Source: an uncultured Mycobacterium sp.
Lineage (GTDB): Bacteria > Actinomycetota > Actinomycetes > Mycobacteriales > Mycobacteriaceae
Reading direction: 5' to 3'
Length of the DNA stretch: 64,000 bases
Assembly: GCA_900078375.1 (NCBI GenBank)
Contig: FLQS01000012.1
Span: forward strand, 62,001 to 126,000
Each line of letters begins with the position of its first letter. The stretch's first letter is position 1. Made by a program: the position numbers and the translations under genes. The notes below the pieces were generated by a model that was not told the origin of the DNA, searched no databases, and worked only from the letters and a program-made list of their open reading frames with translations. Positions 49,044 to 59,422 of the stretch are shown here, in pieces.

Positions 49044-50231
49044 CTATCTCATCTGCCCGGCGCCGACATAGGGATACGGACTCTTCAACAGCTCACCCTC
49101 AGCGAAGCGGGACAACCGGAAGTCGGTCTCCGGTATCCGCGGATCGTTGCTGCGGCCATCGACGACCAGGTCGGCGATCAGCCGGCCGACCGCCGGTGCG
49201 ATTTTGAACCCGTGACCGCTGAAGCCAGCGGCGATGAACAGTCCGTCGCGACCGCCGGCCGAGATCACCGGGTTCCAGTCCGGTGTGACGTCGTAGCACC
49301 CGGCGTAGCTGGTGGTGATCGCCGCGCCCGAGAAGCCGGGGAAGCGGGTGCCGACTTTGTCGACGGTGAGATCGATGAAATCCTCGGTGGCCCGGTTCAG
49401 GTAGTCGTCGGGATCGGCGGTCACGACGTCGGACAGATCGCTGTTGCCGAACAGCACGTCACCGCCGACTTCGGGGCGCACATATTGCAGTGACACCAGA
49501 TCGGAGAACACCGGCACCGGTCCCAGTTCGACGCCGGGTGAGATCATGACGATCTGCTCGCGGACCACCCGGATCGGCACGTCGACCCCGTAGGGCGCCA
49601 GGAACGCACTCGTCCACACCCCGGTTGCGACGACGACGCTGCCGGCGCTGATCTGAGTTCCGTCGGCGAGTTGCACACCGGTGACGGCATCACCGTCGGT
49701 GAGTAGACCGGTTACCGTTGCGCCCTGGCGGATTCGCACTCCGGCCGCCCGGGCGGCGACGGCGAACGCTTGGGCGGTCTGGTAGGCGTCACCGTAGCCG
49801 CCGCGGGATTCCCAGCCGAACGCGGCGAACGGGGACAGGTCGGCGAAGGGCCACAGCCGGGCTACTTCGGCGGCGTCGATCTCCTCGGTCTGAACACCGA
49901 CGGCGCGTTGCGCTGCCATGCTTTTGCGCAAGGAATTGACGTTGGGTTCGCCGACACCGACGACGTATCCGGTCTGCCGGAAGCCGATATCGTCGCCGAA
50001 AATTTCCTCAGCCTTCTCGAACACCTCCAGGCCGACGGTCGCCATCGCAGCCAGGGAGCTCACCCCGTAGTGACAGCGCACGATCCCGCTGGACTTGCCG
50101 GTCATCCCCGATCCCACGGTATTGCCTTCGGCGACAACCACATCGGTGACACCGCGCTGGCTCAATGCCCAGGCGGCGGCGGACCCCTCGATCCCGCCAC
50201 CGACGATCACGACATCCGCTGTCTCGCTCAC
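49044..50231 (-). CDS. FAD-dependent amino-acid oxidoreductase (DAO/sarcosine-oxidase-beta type)
   Basis: 395 residues. Rossmann start VVIVGGGIEGSAAAWALSQRG, then GSGMTGKSSGIVRCHYGV, a flavin site seen in SoxB-like enzymes, and the C-terminal GLFIAAGFSGHGFKIAPAVGR. The family oxidises secondary amines or amino acids such as sarcosine or N-methylglutamate. Its ATG overlaps the glxD stop by 4 bp. In the usual N-methylglutamate pathway the dehydrogenase is a four-subunit enzyme; here only this one subunit is present. Confidence 0.87.
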   Translation of the reverse strand: MSETADVVIVGGGIEGSAAAWALSQRGVTDVVVAEGNTVGSGMTGKSSGIVRCHYGVSSLAAMATVGLEVFEKAEEIFGDDIGFRQTGYVVGVGEPNVNSLRKSMAAQRAVGVQTEEIDAAEVARLWPFADLSPFAAFGWESRGGYGDAYQTAQAFAVAARAAGVRIRQGATVTGLLTDGDAVTGVQLADGTQISAGSVVVATGVWTSAFLAPYGVDVPIRVVREQIVMISPGVELGPVPVFSDLVSLQYVRPEVGGDVLFGNSDLSDVVTADPDDYLNRATEDFIDLTVDKVGTRFPGFSGAAITTSYAGCYDVTPDWNPVISAGGRDGLFIAAGFSGHGFKIAPAVGRLIADLVVDGRSNDPRIPETDFRLSRFAEGELLKSPYPYVGAGQMR

Positions 50232-51592
50232 TTGCCTGTCCCGGGTATCCAGGAGGTGCCGGCCAGCGGAACCCGGGCCATTGCCGCGGCCTCGATCGTG
50301 ATCGCGACCAGGTCCTCCGGCTCGAGGTGCAGCAGATGGGCCTTGCCGCAGGCGCGCGCGATGGTCTGGGCCTCCATGGTGAGCACCCGCAGATAGTTGG
50401 CCAGCCGCCGGCCGGCGTCTACCGGATCCAGTCGGGCGGCCAGCTCGGGGTCCTGGGTGCTGATGCCGGCCGGGTCGCGACCATCCTGGAAGTCGTCGTA
50501 GAAACCGGCCGCACTGCCCAGCTTTTCGTACTCGGCGGCGTACTTGGGATTGTTGTCACCCAGTGCGATCAGCGCGGCGGTGCCGATCGCCACCGCGTCG
50601 GCGCCCAACGCCATAGCCTTGGCGACATCCGCGCCGGTTCGGATGCCACCCGAGATGATCAATTGAACCCCCTTCCTTCCCGTCGCTCCGCTCGCCCCGG
50701 TTCTATGCACCCCGAGTTCCGAGAGTGCCTGCACCGCTTGTGGAACCGCGGCCAGGGTTGGGATGCCAACGTGCTCGATGAAGACGTCCTGGGTGGCGGC
50801 GGTACCGCCCTGCATCCCGTCGACGACGACCACATCGGCGCCGGCGGCCACCGCCAGCTTCACGTCGTAGTAGGTGCGGGTGGCACCGACCTTGACGTAG
50901 ATCGGCTTTTCCCAATCGGTGAGCTCACGCAGCTCGTTGATTTTGATGGTCAGGTCATCGGGACCGGTCCAGTCGGGGTGCCGGCAGGCCGAGCGCTGGT
51001 CGATCCCCTCGGGCAGGGTGCGCATCGACGCGACGCGTTCGGAGATCTTCTGGCCCAGCAGCATTCCGCCACCCCCGGGCTTGGCGCCCTGGCCGAGCAC
51101 GACCTCGATGGCGTCCGACTTCCGCAAGTCGTCGGGGTTCATCCCGTAGCGTGACGGAAGATATTGGTAAACCAGGTATTTGGATTGTCCGCGTTCCTCC
51201 GGGGTCATCCCACCGTCGCCGGTGGTGGTCGACGTGCCGACCTCGCTGGCGCCGCGGCCCAGCGCCTCTTTGGCCGGCCCCGACAGCGCGCCGAACGACA
51301 TACCGGCGATGGTGACCGGAATCTCCAGATGCAGAGGATGCTTAGCGTGCCGGTCGCCGAGTACGACGTCGGTGCCGCAACGTTCGCGATAGCCCTCCAG
51401 GGGGTAGCGCGACATCGACGCCCCCAGGAACAGCAGGTCGTCGAAGTGGGGGAGTGGCCGTTTGGCGCCCCAGCCGCGGATGTCGTAGATGCCGGTTTCG
51501 GCGGCTCGCTGGATGCCGGCGATGGTGGCGCGATCGAAGGTGGCGGATTCGCGCAGGCCGAGGCGGGCTCGCTCGTCGTGGTTGTAGGACAT
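50228..51592 (-). CDS. glxD: FMN-binding glutamate-synthase-domain protein (GlxD/MgsC-like)
   Basis: 454 residues from the ATG at 51592 (TGATG overlap with glxC). The FMN barrel shows MSFGALSGPAKEALGRG, GDGGMTPEE, GQGAKPGGGGMLLG, VDGMQGGTAAT and ISGGIRTGADVAKAMALGADAV. Cysteines near the iron-sulphur site of classical glutamate synthase are seen only in part (SACRHPD, RACGKAHL). Acts as the amidation core that transfers an amino or alkylamino group to 2-oxoglutarate. An 11-codon insertion (50669-50701) lies just before the ISGGIRTG phosphate-binding loop. Confidence 0.88.
   Translation of the reverse strand: MSYNHDERARLGLRESATFDRATIAGIQRAAETGIYDIRGWGAKRPLPHFDDLLFLGASMSRYPLEGYRERCGTDVVLGDRHAKHPLHLEIPVTIAGMSFGALSGPAKEALGRGASEVGTSTTTGDGGMTPEERGQSKYLVYQYLPSRYGMNPDDLRKSDAIEVVLGQGAKPGGGGMLLGQKISERVASMRTLPEGIDQRSACRHPDWTGPDDLTIKINELRELTDWEKPIYVKVGATRTYYDVKLAVAAGADVVVVDGMQGGTAATQDVFIEHVGIPTLAAVPQAVQALSELGVHRTGASGATGRKGVQLIISGGIRTGADVAKAMALGADAVAIGTAALIALGDNNPKYAAEYEKLGSAAGFYDDFQDGRDPAGISTQDPELAARLDPVDAGRRLANYLRVLTMEAQTIARACGKAHLLHLEPEDLVAITIEAAAMARVPLAGTSWIPGTGK
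50669..50701 (-). repeat. 33-nt purine-rich in-frame insertion in glxD
   Basis: Between the conserved HR and VQLIISGGIR stretches the protein has TGASGATGRKG, where family members that I recall have a single Lys. The DNA (ACCGGGGCGAGCGGAGCGAC and on) is strongly purine-biased and unlike the rest of the gene. It looks like a small repeat unit that landed in frame. Confidence 0.6.
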
Positions 51593-52278
51593 CAGTAGAC
51601 CGAGGTGTTGTCGATGTGGAAGTGGTAGAGCTGCCGGGCGGAGCCGTAGCGGGTATAGGCGGTGGTGTCGTCGTCCTCGAAGCCGGCGGCCTTGAGCAGG
51701 CGGCCGAGCTCCTCGTGGTGTTCGGCGCGCATCTCCTTGGCTACGCAATCCGCCCCGAGCGAGGCCACCTCGCCGCGGACGTACAGGCGGGCTTCGTAGA
51801 TCGAATCGCCCAGTGCCTCAGCGGCATCACCGCGAATCACCAGCCGGCCCGCCTGAGCCATGAACGCACTCATGTGCCCGACGCTTCCGCCCACGACGAT
51901 GTCGACCCCTTTCATTGAGATACCGCAGCGTGCCGCGGCGTTGCCTTCGATGACGAGCAACCCGCCGTGTGCGGTGGCGCCGGCCGACTGGGAGGCGTTG
52001 CCCTTGACCCAGACGGTGCCGCTCATCATGTTCTCGGCCACCCCGGTGCCGGCGTTGCCGTCGACGATGACCTCGGCCTGCTTGTTCATTCCGGCGGCGT
52101 AATACCCGACGTGGCCGTCGATTCCGACGCGCACCGGCGCGTCGAGGCCGACCGCCACATTGTGGGCGCCGGCGGGATTGGTGATCCGGAACTCGCCGGA
52201 CAGGCCGGGGGTATGCAGGGCGGCGTTGACGTCCCGCAACGGCGTGGTGCTCAAATCGAACGTGGTTAGCGTGTCCAT
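51592..52278 (-). CDS. glxC: glutamate-synthase GXGXG-domain protein (GlxC/MgsB-like)
   Basis: 228 residues from the ATG at 52278. A right-handed beta-helix like the C-terminal domain of GltB: repeated G-hydrophobic-x-G turns (VRVGIDGHVGYYAAGMN, VIVDGNAGTGVAENMMSG, LLVIEGNAAARCGISMKG, IVVGGSVGHMSAFMAQAG, LVIRGDAAEALGDS). It holds the three subunits together and helps guide ammonia. Overlaps glxB by 13 bp and glxD by 1 bp, so the three are coupled. Confidence 0.88.
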   Translation of the reverse strand: MDTLTTFDLSTTPLRDVNAALHTPGLSGEFRITNPAGAHNVAVGLDAPVRVGIDGHVGYYAAGMNKQAEVIVDGNAGTGVAENMMSGTVWVKGNASQSAGATAHGGLLVIEGNAAARCGISMKGVDIVVGGSVGHMSAFMAQAGRLVIRGDAAEALGDSIYEARLYVRGEVASLGADCVAKEMRAEHHEELGRLLKAAGFEDDDTTAYTRYGSARQLYHFHIDNTSVY

Positions 52279-53159
52279 GCGTACACCACCTCGGGTTCGG
52301 GCTCCCAGATGGCGGCCTTCTCGACGCCGGGAAGACCTGCCAGCGCCCGGTATTCGCTGCCCATCGCCACCCAGTCGTCGGTCTCGGCGATCACGGCAGG
52401 CTTGCAGGCGATCGCGTCGCGGACGACGGCGAACGAGTCGTGGTTGGACACCAGCAGCGTGTAGAAGCCGTCGAACGTGGCGCACAGTTCCTTCAGCGCG
52501 GATTCCACGTCCCGGCCGTGGGCCAGCTGGTCGGCCACGAAGCGCGCGCCGACCTCGGTGTCGTTCTCGCTGTCGAATGCGACGCCCTGGGCCCGAAGGT
52601 TGCGGCGGATGGTGGCGTGGTTGGCGAACGACCCGTTGTGTACCAGGCACTGGTCCGGTCCCACCGCATACGGGTGGGCGCCTGCCGGGATCACCGCCGA
52701 CTCGGTGGCCATCCTGGTGTGGCCCACCCCCTGCCAGCCCTGGGCGCTCGCCAGTCCCCACGCCTCGGTGAGTGCCTTCGGATGGCCGACGCCCTTGAGC
52801 ACAGCCACATTTGCGCCGAAGCCGGCGATCAGCGCGTGCGGATAGTGCGCAGTGATCGCGGCGTGCAGCGTCTCCGGTGCGGCATCGGCCGACACCAGCA
52901 GCGTCTCGTCGACGCGGTGCACCGATACCTCGCCGAGGGCCGCGTGCAGCGCTGCGGCCAGCTGTTCCGGACTGTCGTCGACGTCGAGCACCGAGACGGT
53001 GCCGTTGCCGGGTGGTGACCAGTCTGGATCGCCGTATACCGCCACACCGGCGGAATCGCTTCCGCGGTTGGACATTTCACAGAGCATGCCGGTCAACAGT
53101 TCACCGAGCCGGGGGTAGAGCTCGGGGTTGCGCAGGTGCAGACCCACGATCCCGCACAT
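52266..53159 (-). CDS. glxB: class II glutamine amidotransferase (GlxB/MgsA-like)
   Basis: 297 residues. The N-terminal nucleophile Cys2 is in MCGIVGLHLRNPE; other Ntn-hydrolase residues are visible in NRGSDSAGVAVYG, GVGHTRMATESAV and LVHNGSFANHATIRRNL. It corresponds to the glutaminase domain of GltB or PurF. The released ammonia (or alkylamine) would go to GlxC-GlxD. Starts 18 bp after the glnT stop. Confidence 0.9.
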   Translation of the reverse strand: MCGIVGLHLRNPELYPRLGELLTGMLCEMSNRGSDSAGVAVYGDPDWSPPGNGTVSVLDVDDSPEQLAAALHAALGEVSVHRVDETLLVSADAAPETLHAAITAHYPHALIAGFGANVAVLKGVGHPKALTEAWGLASAQGWQGVGHTRMATESAVIPAGAHPYAVGPDQCLVHNGSFANHATIRRNLRAQGVAFDSENDTEVGARFVADQLAHGRDVESALKELCATFDGFYTLLVSNHDSFAVVRDAIACKPAVIAETDDWVAMGSEYRALAGLPGVEKAAIWEPEPEVVYAWTR

Positions 53160-53177
53160 AGTGTTCCTTCCTCGCCG

Positions 53178-54485
53178 TCAGAAAGCGGTCAGGTACTGGT
53201 CGACCTCCCACGGACTGACCGCGCTGTGGTAGGCGAAGAATTCGTCGCGTTTGATCCCGGCGAAGTAGGCAGCCACCCCGTCCCCGACGGCATCGAGCAC
53301 ACCGGTGATCACCGCGTCGCCCTCGAACTCGTCGACGGCGTGCAACAGGGTGGGCGGCAGGGCGGTGCGGCCCTCGGCGCCGCCGATCGCGCCGGGGTCG
53401 AGGCTGCGCTTGATGCCGTCGATGCCCGCGCCCAGGGCCGCGGCGATGGCCAGGTACGGGTTGGCCGATCCGTCGCCGCCGCGCAGCTCAACCCGCTGGG
53501 AGTCCGGCACACGGATGTAGTGCGTGCGGTCGTTGCCGCCGTAGGTCGGTAGCTTCGGCGCCCAGGACGCTCCCGACGCTGTGGTGAGCGCACCGGTTCG
53601 CTTGTAGGAGTTGACCGTTGGGCCGACGACTGCCTGCAGCGCGCAGGCGTGATCGAGGATGCCGCCGATGAACGCATAGGCGCATGCCGACAGGCCCAGC
53701 CCACGGTCGTCGGCGTCTTCGGGGAACACCGGGGTGCCGCCGCTGGTCAGCGACAGGTGCAGGTGCAGACCGCTGCCGGTGCGGTCAGCGAACGGCTTGG
53801 GCATGAACGTGGCCACCATCCCGCGTTCGGCGGCGATCATCGACAGCAGGTAGCGCAGCGTGATCACCCGGTCGGCGGTGGTCAGCGCGTCGGCGAACTG
53901 AAAGTTCTGCTCGAACTGGCCGTTGCCGTCCTCGTGGTCGTTGGCGTAGTTCGACCAGCCGAGGGTGTTCATCGCCGTCGAGATCGCGGTGAGATGGTCA
54001 TACATCCGGGTGACACCGCGGGCGTCGTAACAGGGCTGGGCCGCGGTGTCGGCCGTATCGGCGGTGGCCAGGGTGCCGTCTGCGGCGCGGGTCAGCAGGA
54101 AATACTCCACCTCGGCGCCGACCCAGGGTTCGAAGCCGGCGTCGGCGGCCCGCTGGATCAGCGACTTGAGGATGACCCGCGGTGCGTACGGCCAGGGCTG
54201 GCCTTCGACATGGGGATCGCAGTGCACGATCGCCAGGCCCTCTTTGATGAACGGGACCGGGGTGAACGACGCGGGGTCCGGGATCGCCATCAGGTCAGGG
54301 TCTTTGGGCTCCTGGCCCATGGCTCCAACGGCGTAGCCCGCGAATCCGACTCCCTCGCTTGCCAGTAGGTCGACGGCTTCGACGGGAACCAGCTTGGCGC
54401 AAGGCTTTCCGCGGAGGTCGACGAACAACGCAAGGATGAATTTGGTCGCGGACTTCTCAGCCAGCTCGGCGAGGGTGGCAGACAT
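53178..54485 (-). CDS. glnT: glutamine-synthetase-like ligase (GlnT; possible gamma-glutamylamide synthetase)
   Basis: 435 residues. GS catalytic signatures: GAEVEYFLL (metal Glu), NDHEDGNGQFEQNF, PKPFADRTGSGLHLHLSL (metal His), GPTVNSYKR and VELRGGDGSANPYLA (substrate Arg and Glu). The N-terminal domain is shorter than in GlnA1 and the adenylylation loop is not evident. In methylamine pathways this type makes gamma-glutamylmethylamide. First gene after amt, 89 bp downstream; a hairpin lies between. Start at the ATG at 54485. Confidence 0.87.
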   Translation of the reverse strand: MSATLAELAEKSATKFILALFVDLRGKPCAKLVPVEAVDLLASEGVGFAGYAVGAMGQEPKDPDLMAIPDPASFTPVPFIKEGLAIVHCDPHVEGQPWPYAPRVILKSLIQRAADAGFEPWVGAEVEYFLLTRAADGTLATADTADTAAQPCYDARGVTRMYDHLTAISTAMNTLGWSNYANDHEDGNGQFEQNFQFADALTTADRVITLRYLLSMIAAERGMVATFMPKPFADRTGSGLHLHLSLTSGGTPVFPEDADDRGLGLSACAYAFIGGILDHACALQAVVGPTVNSYKRTGALTTASGASWAPKLPTYGGNDRTHYIRVPDSQRVELRGGDGSANPYLAIAAALGAGIDGIKRSLDPGAIGGAEGRTALPPTLLHAVDEFEGDAVITGVLDAVGDGVAAYFAGIKRDEFFAYHSAVSPWEVDQYLTAF

Positions 54486-54531
54486 GGTCTCTAACAGACT
54501 CTTTCGTGGTGACGATGAGAAAACGATGGGT

Positions 54532-54567
54532 CGAGCCGGGCGCGGGAAGGAGTCCACGCCCGGCTCG
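54532..54567 (-). terminator. hairpin between amt and glnT
   Basis: A perfect 11-bp stem, CGAGCCGGGCG (54532-54542) with CGCCCGGCTCG (54557-54567), encloses a 14-nt loop just past the amt stop. A short TTTTC run follows some 10 bases later. It would lower read-through from amt into glnT. Confidence 0.75.
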
Positions 54568-54574
54568 GGTCCCG

Positions 54575-55828
54575 TCAGGCGAACTCGAGCTCGTACGCCA
54601 AATCGCGGTGCACGTGGGCGTCGATGCCCTTTTCCTCTTCCTCGGGAGAGATCCGGATGCCCATCGTCTTCTTGATCCCCCAGGCGATGACGAAGGCAAT
54701 CGTGAACGAATAGACCATCACCGCACCGGCGGCAACAGCCTGTCGCCACAACTGGTCGAAACCGCCACCGTAGAACACGCCGTTGATCTTGTTCGGCATG
54801 CTGTCGCTGGCCAGGAAGCCGATCAGCAGGGTGCCGATGACACCACCGACGAGGTGCACGCCGACGACATCAAGCGAATCGTCGTAGCCGAACTTCGACT
54901 TGAGGCCCACGGCGTACGGGCAGATAGCGCCCGCGACCAGGCCGAGGATGATCGCGCCGACCGGCGTCACCGAGCCACAGGCCGGGGTGATCGCGACCAG
55001 TCCCGTGATGGCACCCGCGGCCGCACCGACACCGGTGACGTGGCCGTCCTTGATCTTCTCCACCGCCAGCCAGGCCAGGGTGGCAGCGCAGGTGGCGACG
55101 AATGTGGTGACCATGACGATGGCTGCGGAGTTGCCCGCGGCCAGTGCCGAGCCGCCGTTGAACGCATACCAGCCGGCCCACAGCAGGCCAGCACCAAGAA
55201 GTGTCAGCGGGACGTTGTGCGGCTTGCGCAGCTTGCCCCAGCTCGCGCCTTTCCCGAGCACGATGGCCACTGCCAGTGCGGCCGCACCGGCGTTGATATG
55301 CACCGCGGTGCCACCGGCGAAGTCAATTGCCTTGAGGTTGTTGGCGATCCAGCCACCGACCGAGTCCGGGGTGACGACGCCGTTGAAGGCGAACACCCAG
55401 TGCGCGACGGGGAAGTAGACCAGAACTGCCCACAGCGTCGCGAAGACCATCCAGGCCGCGAACTTCATCCGGTCCGCCGCCGCACCGGAGATCAGTGCCA
55501 CGGTGATCGCGGCGAAGAGTGCCTGGAACAGCGCGAACAAACTGACCGGTAGACCGGAGATGGTGGTCTGCGATTCCATCAGGTTCTTCATCCCGGCGAA
55601 TTCGGTGAAACTGCCCACGAACCCGCCGTAGGAGGTGCCGAATGTCATCGAGAATCCGAACAGGATCCACAGCACGCCGACGATGGCAACTGCGCCGAAC
55701 GTCATCATCATCATGTTGGTCGAGCTCTTGACCGAGACCATGCCGCCGTAGAACAGCGCGAGGCCCGGGATCATCATCGTCAGCCCGATGATGCAACACA
55801 GCATGAAGGCTGTGGTCCCTGTATCCAT
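54575..55828 (-). CDS. amt: ammonium transporter
   Basis: 417 residues, about eleven membrane helices. The twin pore histidines are in GTAVHINAGAAALA and DVVGVHLVGGVIGT; the outer gate region LCCIIGLTMMIPGLALFYGGM is typical of Amt. It passes ammonia/ammonium and possibly methylammonium. No glnK/glnD follows, unlike the main mycobacterial amt locus, and instead the glnT-glx operon comes next. A GlnR-like box lies about 40 bp upstream. Confidence 0.94.
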   Translation of the reverse strand: MDTGTTAFMLCCIIGLTMMIPGLALFYGGMVSVKSSTNMMMMTFGAVAIVGVLWILFGFSMTFGTSYGGFVGSFTEFAGMKNLMESQTTISGLPVSLFALFQALFAAITVALISGAAADRMKFAAWMVFATLWAVLVYFPVAHWVFAFNGVVTPDSVGGWIANNLKAIDFAGGTAVHINAGAAALAVAIVLGKGASWGKLRKPHNVPLTLLGAGLLWAGWYAFNGGSALAAGNSAAIVMVTTFVATCAATLAWLAVEKIKDGHVTGVGAAAGAITGLVAITPACGSVTPVGAIILGLVAGAICPYAVGLKSKFGYDDSLDVVGVHLVGGVIGTLLIGFLASDSMPNKINGVFYGGGFDQLWRQAVAAGAVMVYSFTIAFVIAWGIKKTMGIRISPEEEEKGIDAHVHRDLAYELEFA

Positions 55829-55868
55829 CTAATCTCCTGCGAGGTGGGCGGCCCTAGACGGTTGGGCC

Positions 55869-55905
55869 GTTCACCGGCAGTGAACGATGTTTCTGTTACG
55901 TAGAC
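55869..55905 (-). promoter_or_regulatory. GlnR-like operator upstream of amt
   Basis: On the minus strand CTAC-GTAACA-GAAAC is followed 4 bp later by TTCAC-TGCCGG-TGAAC. Each pair keeps the AC-N9-AC spacing of actinobacterial GlnR boxes, and GAAAC is an exact half-site. The gap between the two pairs is 2 bp short of the standard. Position 41-77 bp ahead of amt is suitable for an activator. Confidence 0.5.
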
Positions 55906-55963
55906 GACCTCGTGGTGTTGCCGCCGCGTTAAACGTTGGCGCGCACGGCTACGCTGGCTGACC

Positions 55964-56407
55964 ATGCAACGACGACCGCGCTGGGTCCTCACCATCGCCG
56001 TGGTGGTCATTGCGATTGGCGTCGCCGTGTGGTCGAAGTATTTCGACGGCCCGCCGGAGAAGTGCAAGCCGGTGATCGACTTCTTGGACTTCAGCCGGTC
56101 GCAGGCGGCGAAGATCGACTCCAAAGGCAACGAAGGTGTGCCGACGGTCGCCGAAGACGCCAATTACAAGGATTGGGCCGACGGTCTGGCCGAGCGAGCC
56201 CAGAAGGTGACCGATCCCGGGCTGGCGGCCCAGGCCACCGAGGTGGCCCAGCTGGCCAACCAGTTCGTCTCCGGGCTGCCGACGCTGCGCGCCCAAACCC
56301 AATCGCGGGCACCCGGTGCGCCGGCGCCGCCCCAGGTCTACGAGATGTCACTCCTGAACGACAGGATCGTCGCCAAGCTCGGGGACATGCGGCACACCTG
56401 CTCCTAA
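55964..56407 (+). CDS. small exported or single-pass membrane protein
   Basis: 147 residues. One N-terminal helix (VLTIAVVVIAIGVAVW) leads into an acidic helical domain with two cysteines (EKCKPV and RHTCS at the very end), perhaps a disulphide. No domain is recognised. It is divergent from amt (135 bp) and its last 60 bp overlap the end of the convergent nitroreductase gene. Confidence 0.68.
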   Translation: MQRRPRWVLTIAVVVIAIGVAVWSKYFDGPPEKCKPVIDFLDFSRSQAAKIDSKGNEGVPTVAEDANYKDWADGLAERAQKVTDPGLAAQATEVAQLANQFVSGLPTLRAQTQSRAPGAPAPPQVYEMSLLNDRIVAKLGDMRHTCS

Positions 56408-57001
56408 CGATGGCCATGCTCCTGACCAGTTGAGCACGATCTGGTCCAGCGGCAGCCGATCCCGCGGCCGGCTGTCGCGTTCACCGATCTCCGGGGCCAC
56501 CTGCGCGTAGTCACCCTGGGATCCGACAGCGACCACGGCCAGCGGGCGCACCCCGTCGGGCAGCTCGAACGCGGCAGGGGCACCGTCGACGTCGAAGCCG
56601 GCCATCGGATGCACGATCAGACCCCGGGCCACCGCCTCGACGGACAGGTTCGCGATCGCCGCACCGGCGTCGACCGCGGAGTAGAGGGCGGTGCGATCGT
56701 CTTCGCCCTGGTCAGCGCACACCAGGATCAGCGCGCCGGCGGCGTGGGCGTAGCTGTTGCCACGCCGCAGCAAGCCAGCCATCGTGGTGAACGTCGCGTC
56801 GCCGCGCTTTCCCACCACGAACCGCACCGGCTGCCGATGCCCCCAGGTCGCGGCCCAGCGAGCCGCCTCCAGGAGGGCGGTCAGCTGCTCGGGCGTGACC
56901 ACCGCGTCGGGGTCGAAGGCCCGCGGACTCCACCGGTCGGCGATCGGCGGGTGGATCGGCACCCGGGTCCGGGCGCGACGGTCGGTGGGTTGGTCTGGCA
57001 C
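56348..57001 (-). CDS. nitroreductase-family protein
   Basis: 217 residues. FMN contacts of the family are visible: RWSPRAFDPD at the N-terminus, AARWAATWGHRQPVRFVV, and the C-terminal half with GLIVHPMAGFD. It would reduce a nitro or quinone compound with NAD(P)H as a dimer. The final 20 or so residues, which overlap the convergent gene, are unusual for the family, whose members tend to end near the LDQIVLNWSGA stretch; the true stop may have been lost. Confidence 0.85.
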   Translation of the reverse strand: MPDQPTDRRARTRVPIHPPIADRWSPRAFDPDAVVTPEQLTALLEAARWAATWGHRQPVRFVVGKRGDATFTTMAGLLRRGNSYAHAAGALILVCADQGEDDRTALYSAVDAGAAIANLSVEAVARGLIVHPMAGFDVDGAPAAFELPDGVRPLAVVAVGSQGDYAQVAPEIGERDSRPRDRLPLDQIVLNWSGAWPSLGAGVPHVPELGDDPVVQE

Positions 57002-57095
57002 GGCCGCGACGTTACCGCCGATCCGGCCGGGAAAAGCAGGTGCTTCGACCCTTTATCCTTAGAGCCGACATCCCACTCTTTCGAAAGGGCAGACA

Positions 57096-59416
<2,321 letters not shown>

Positions 59417-59422
59417 TCCCCC

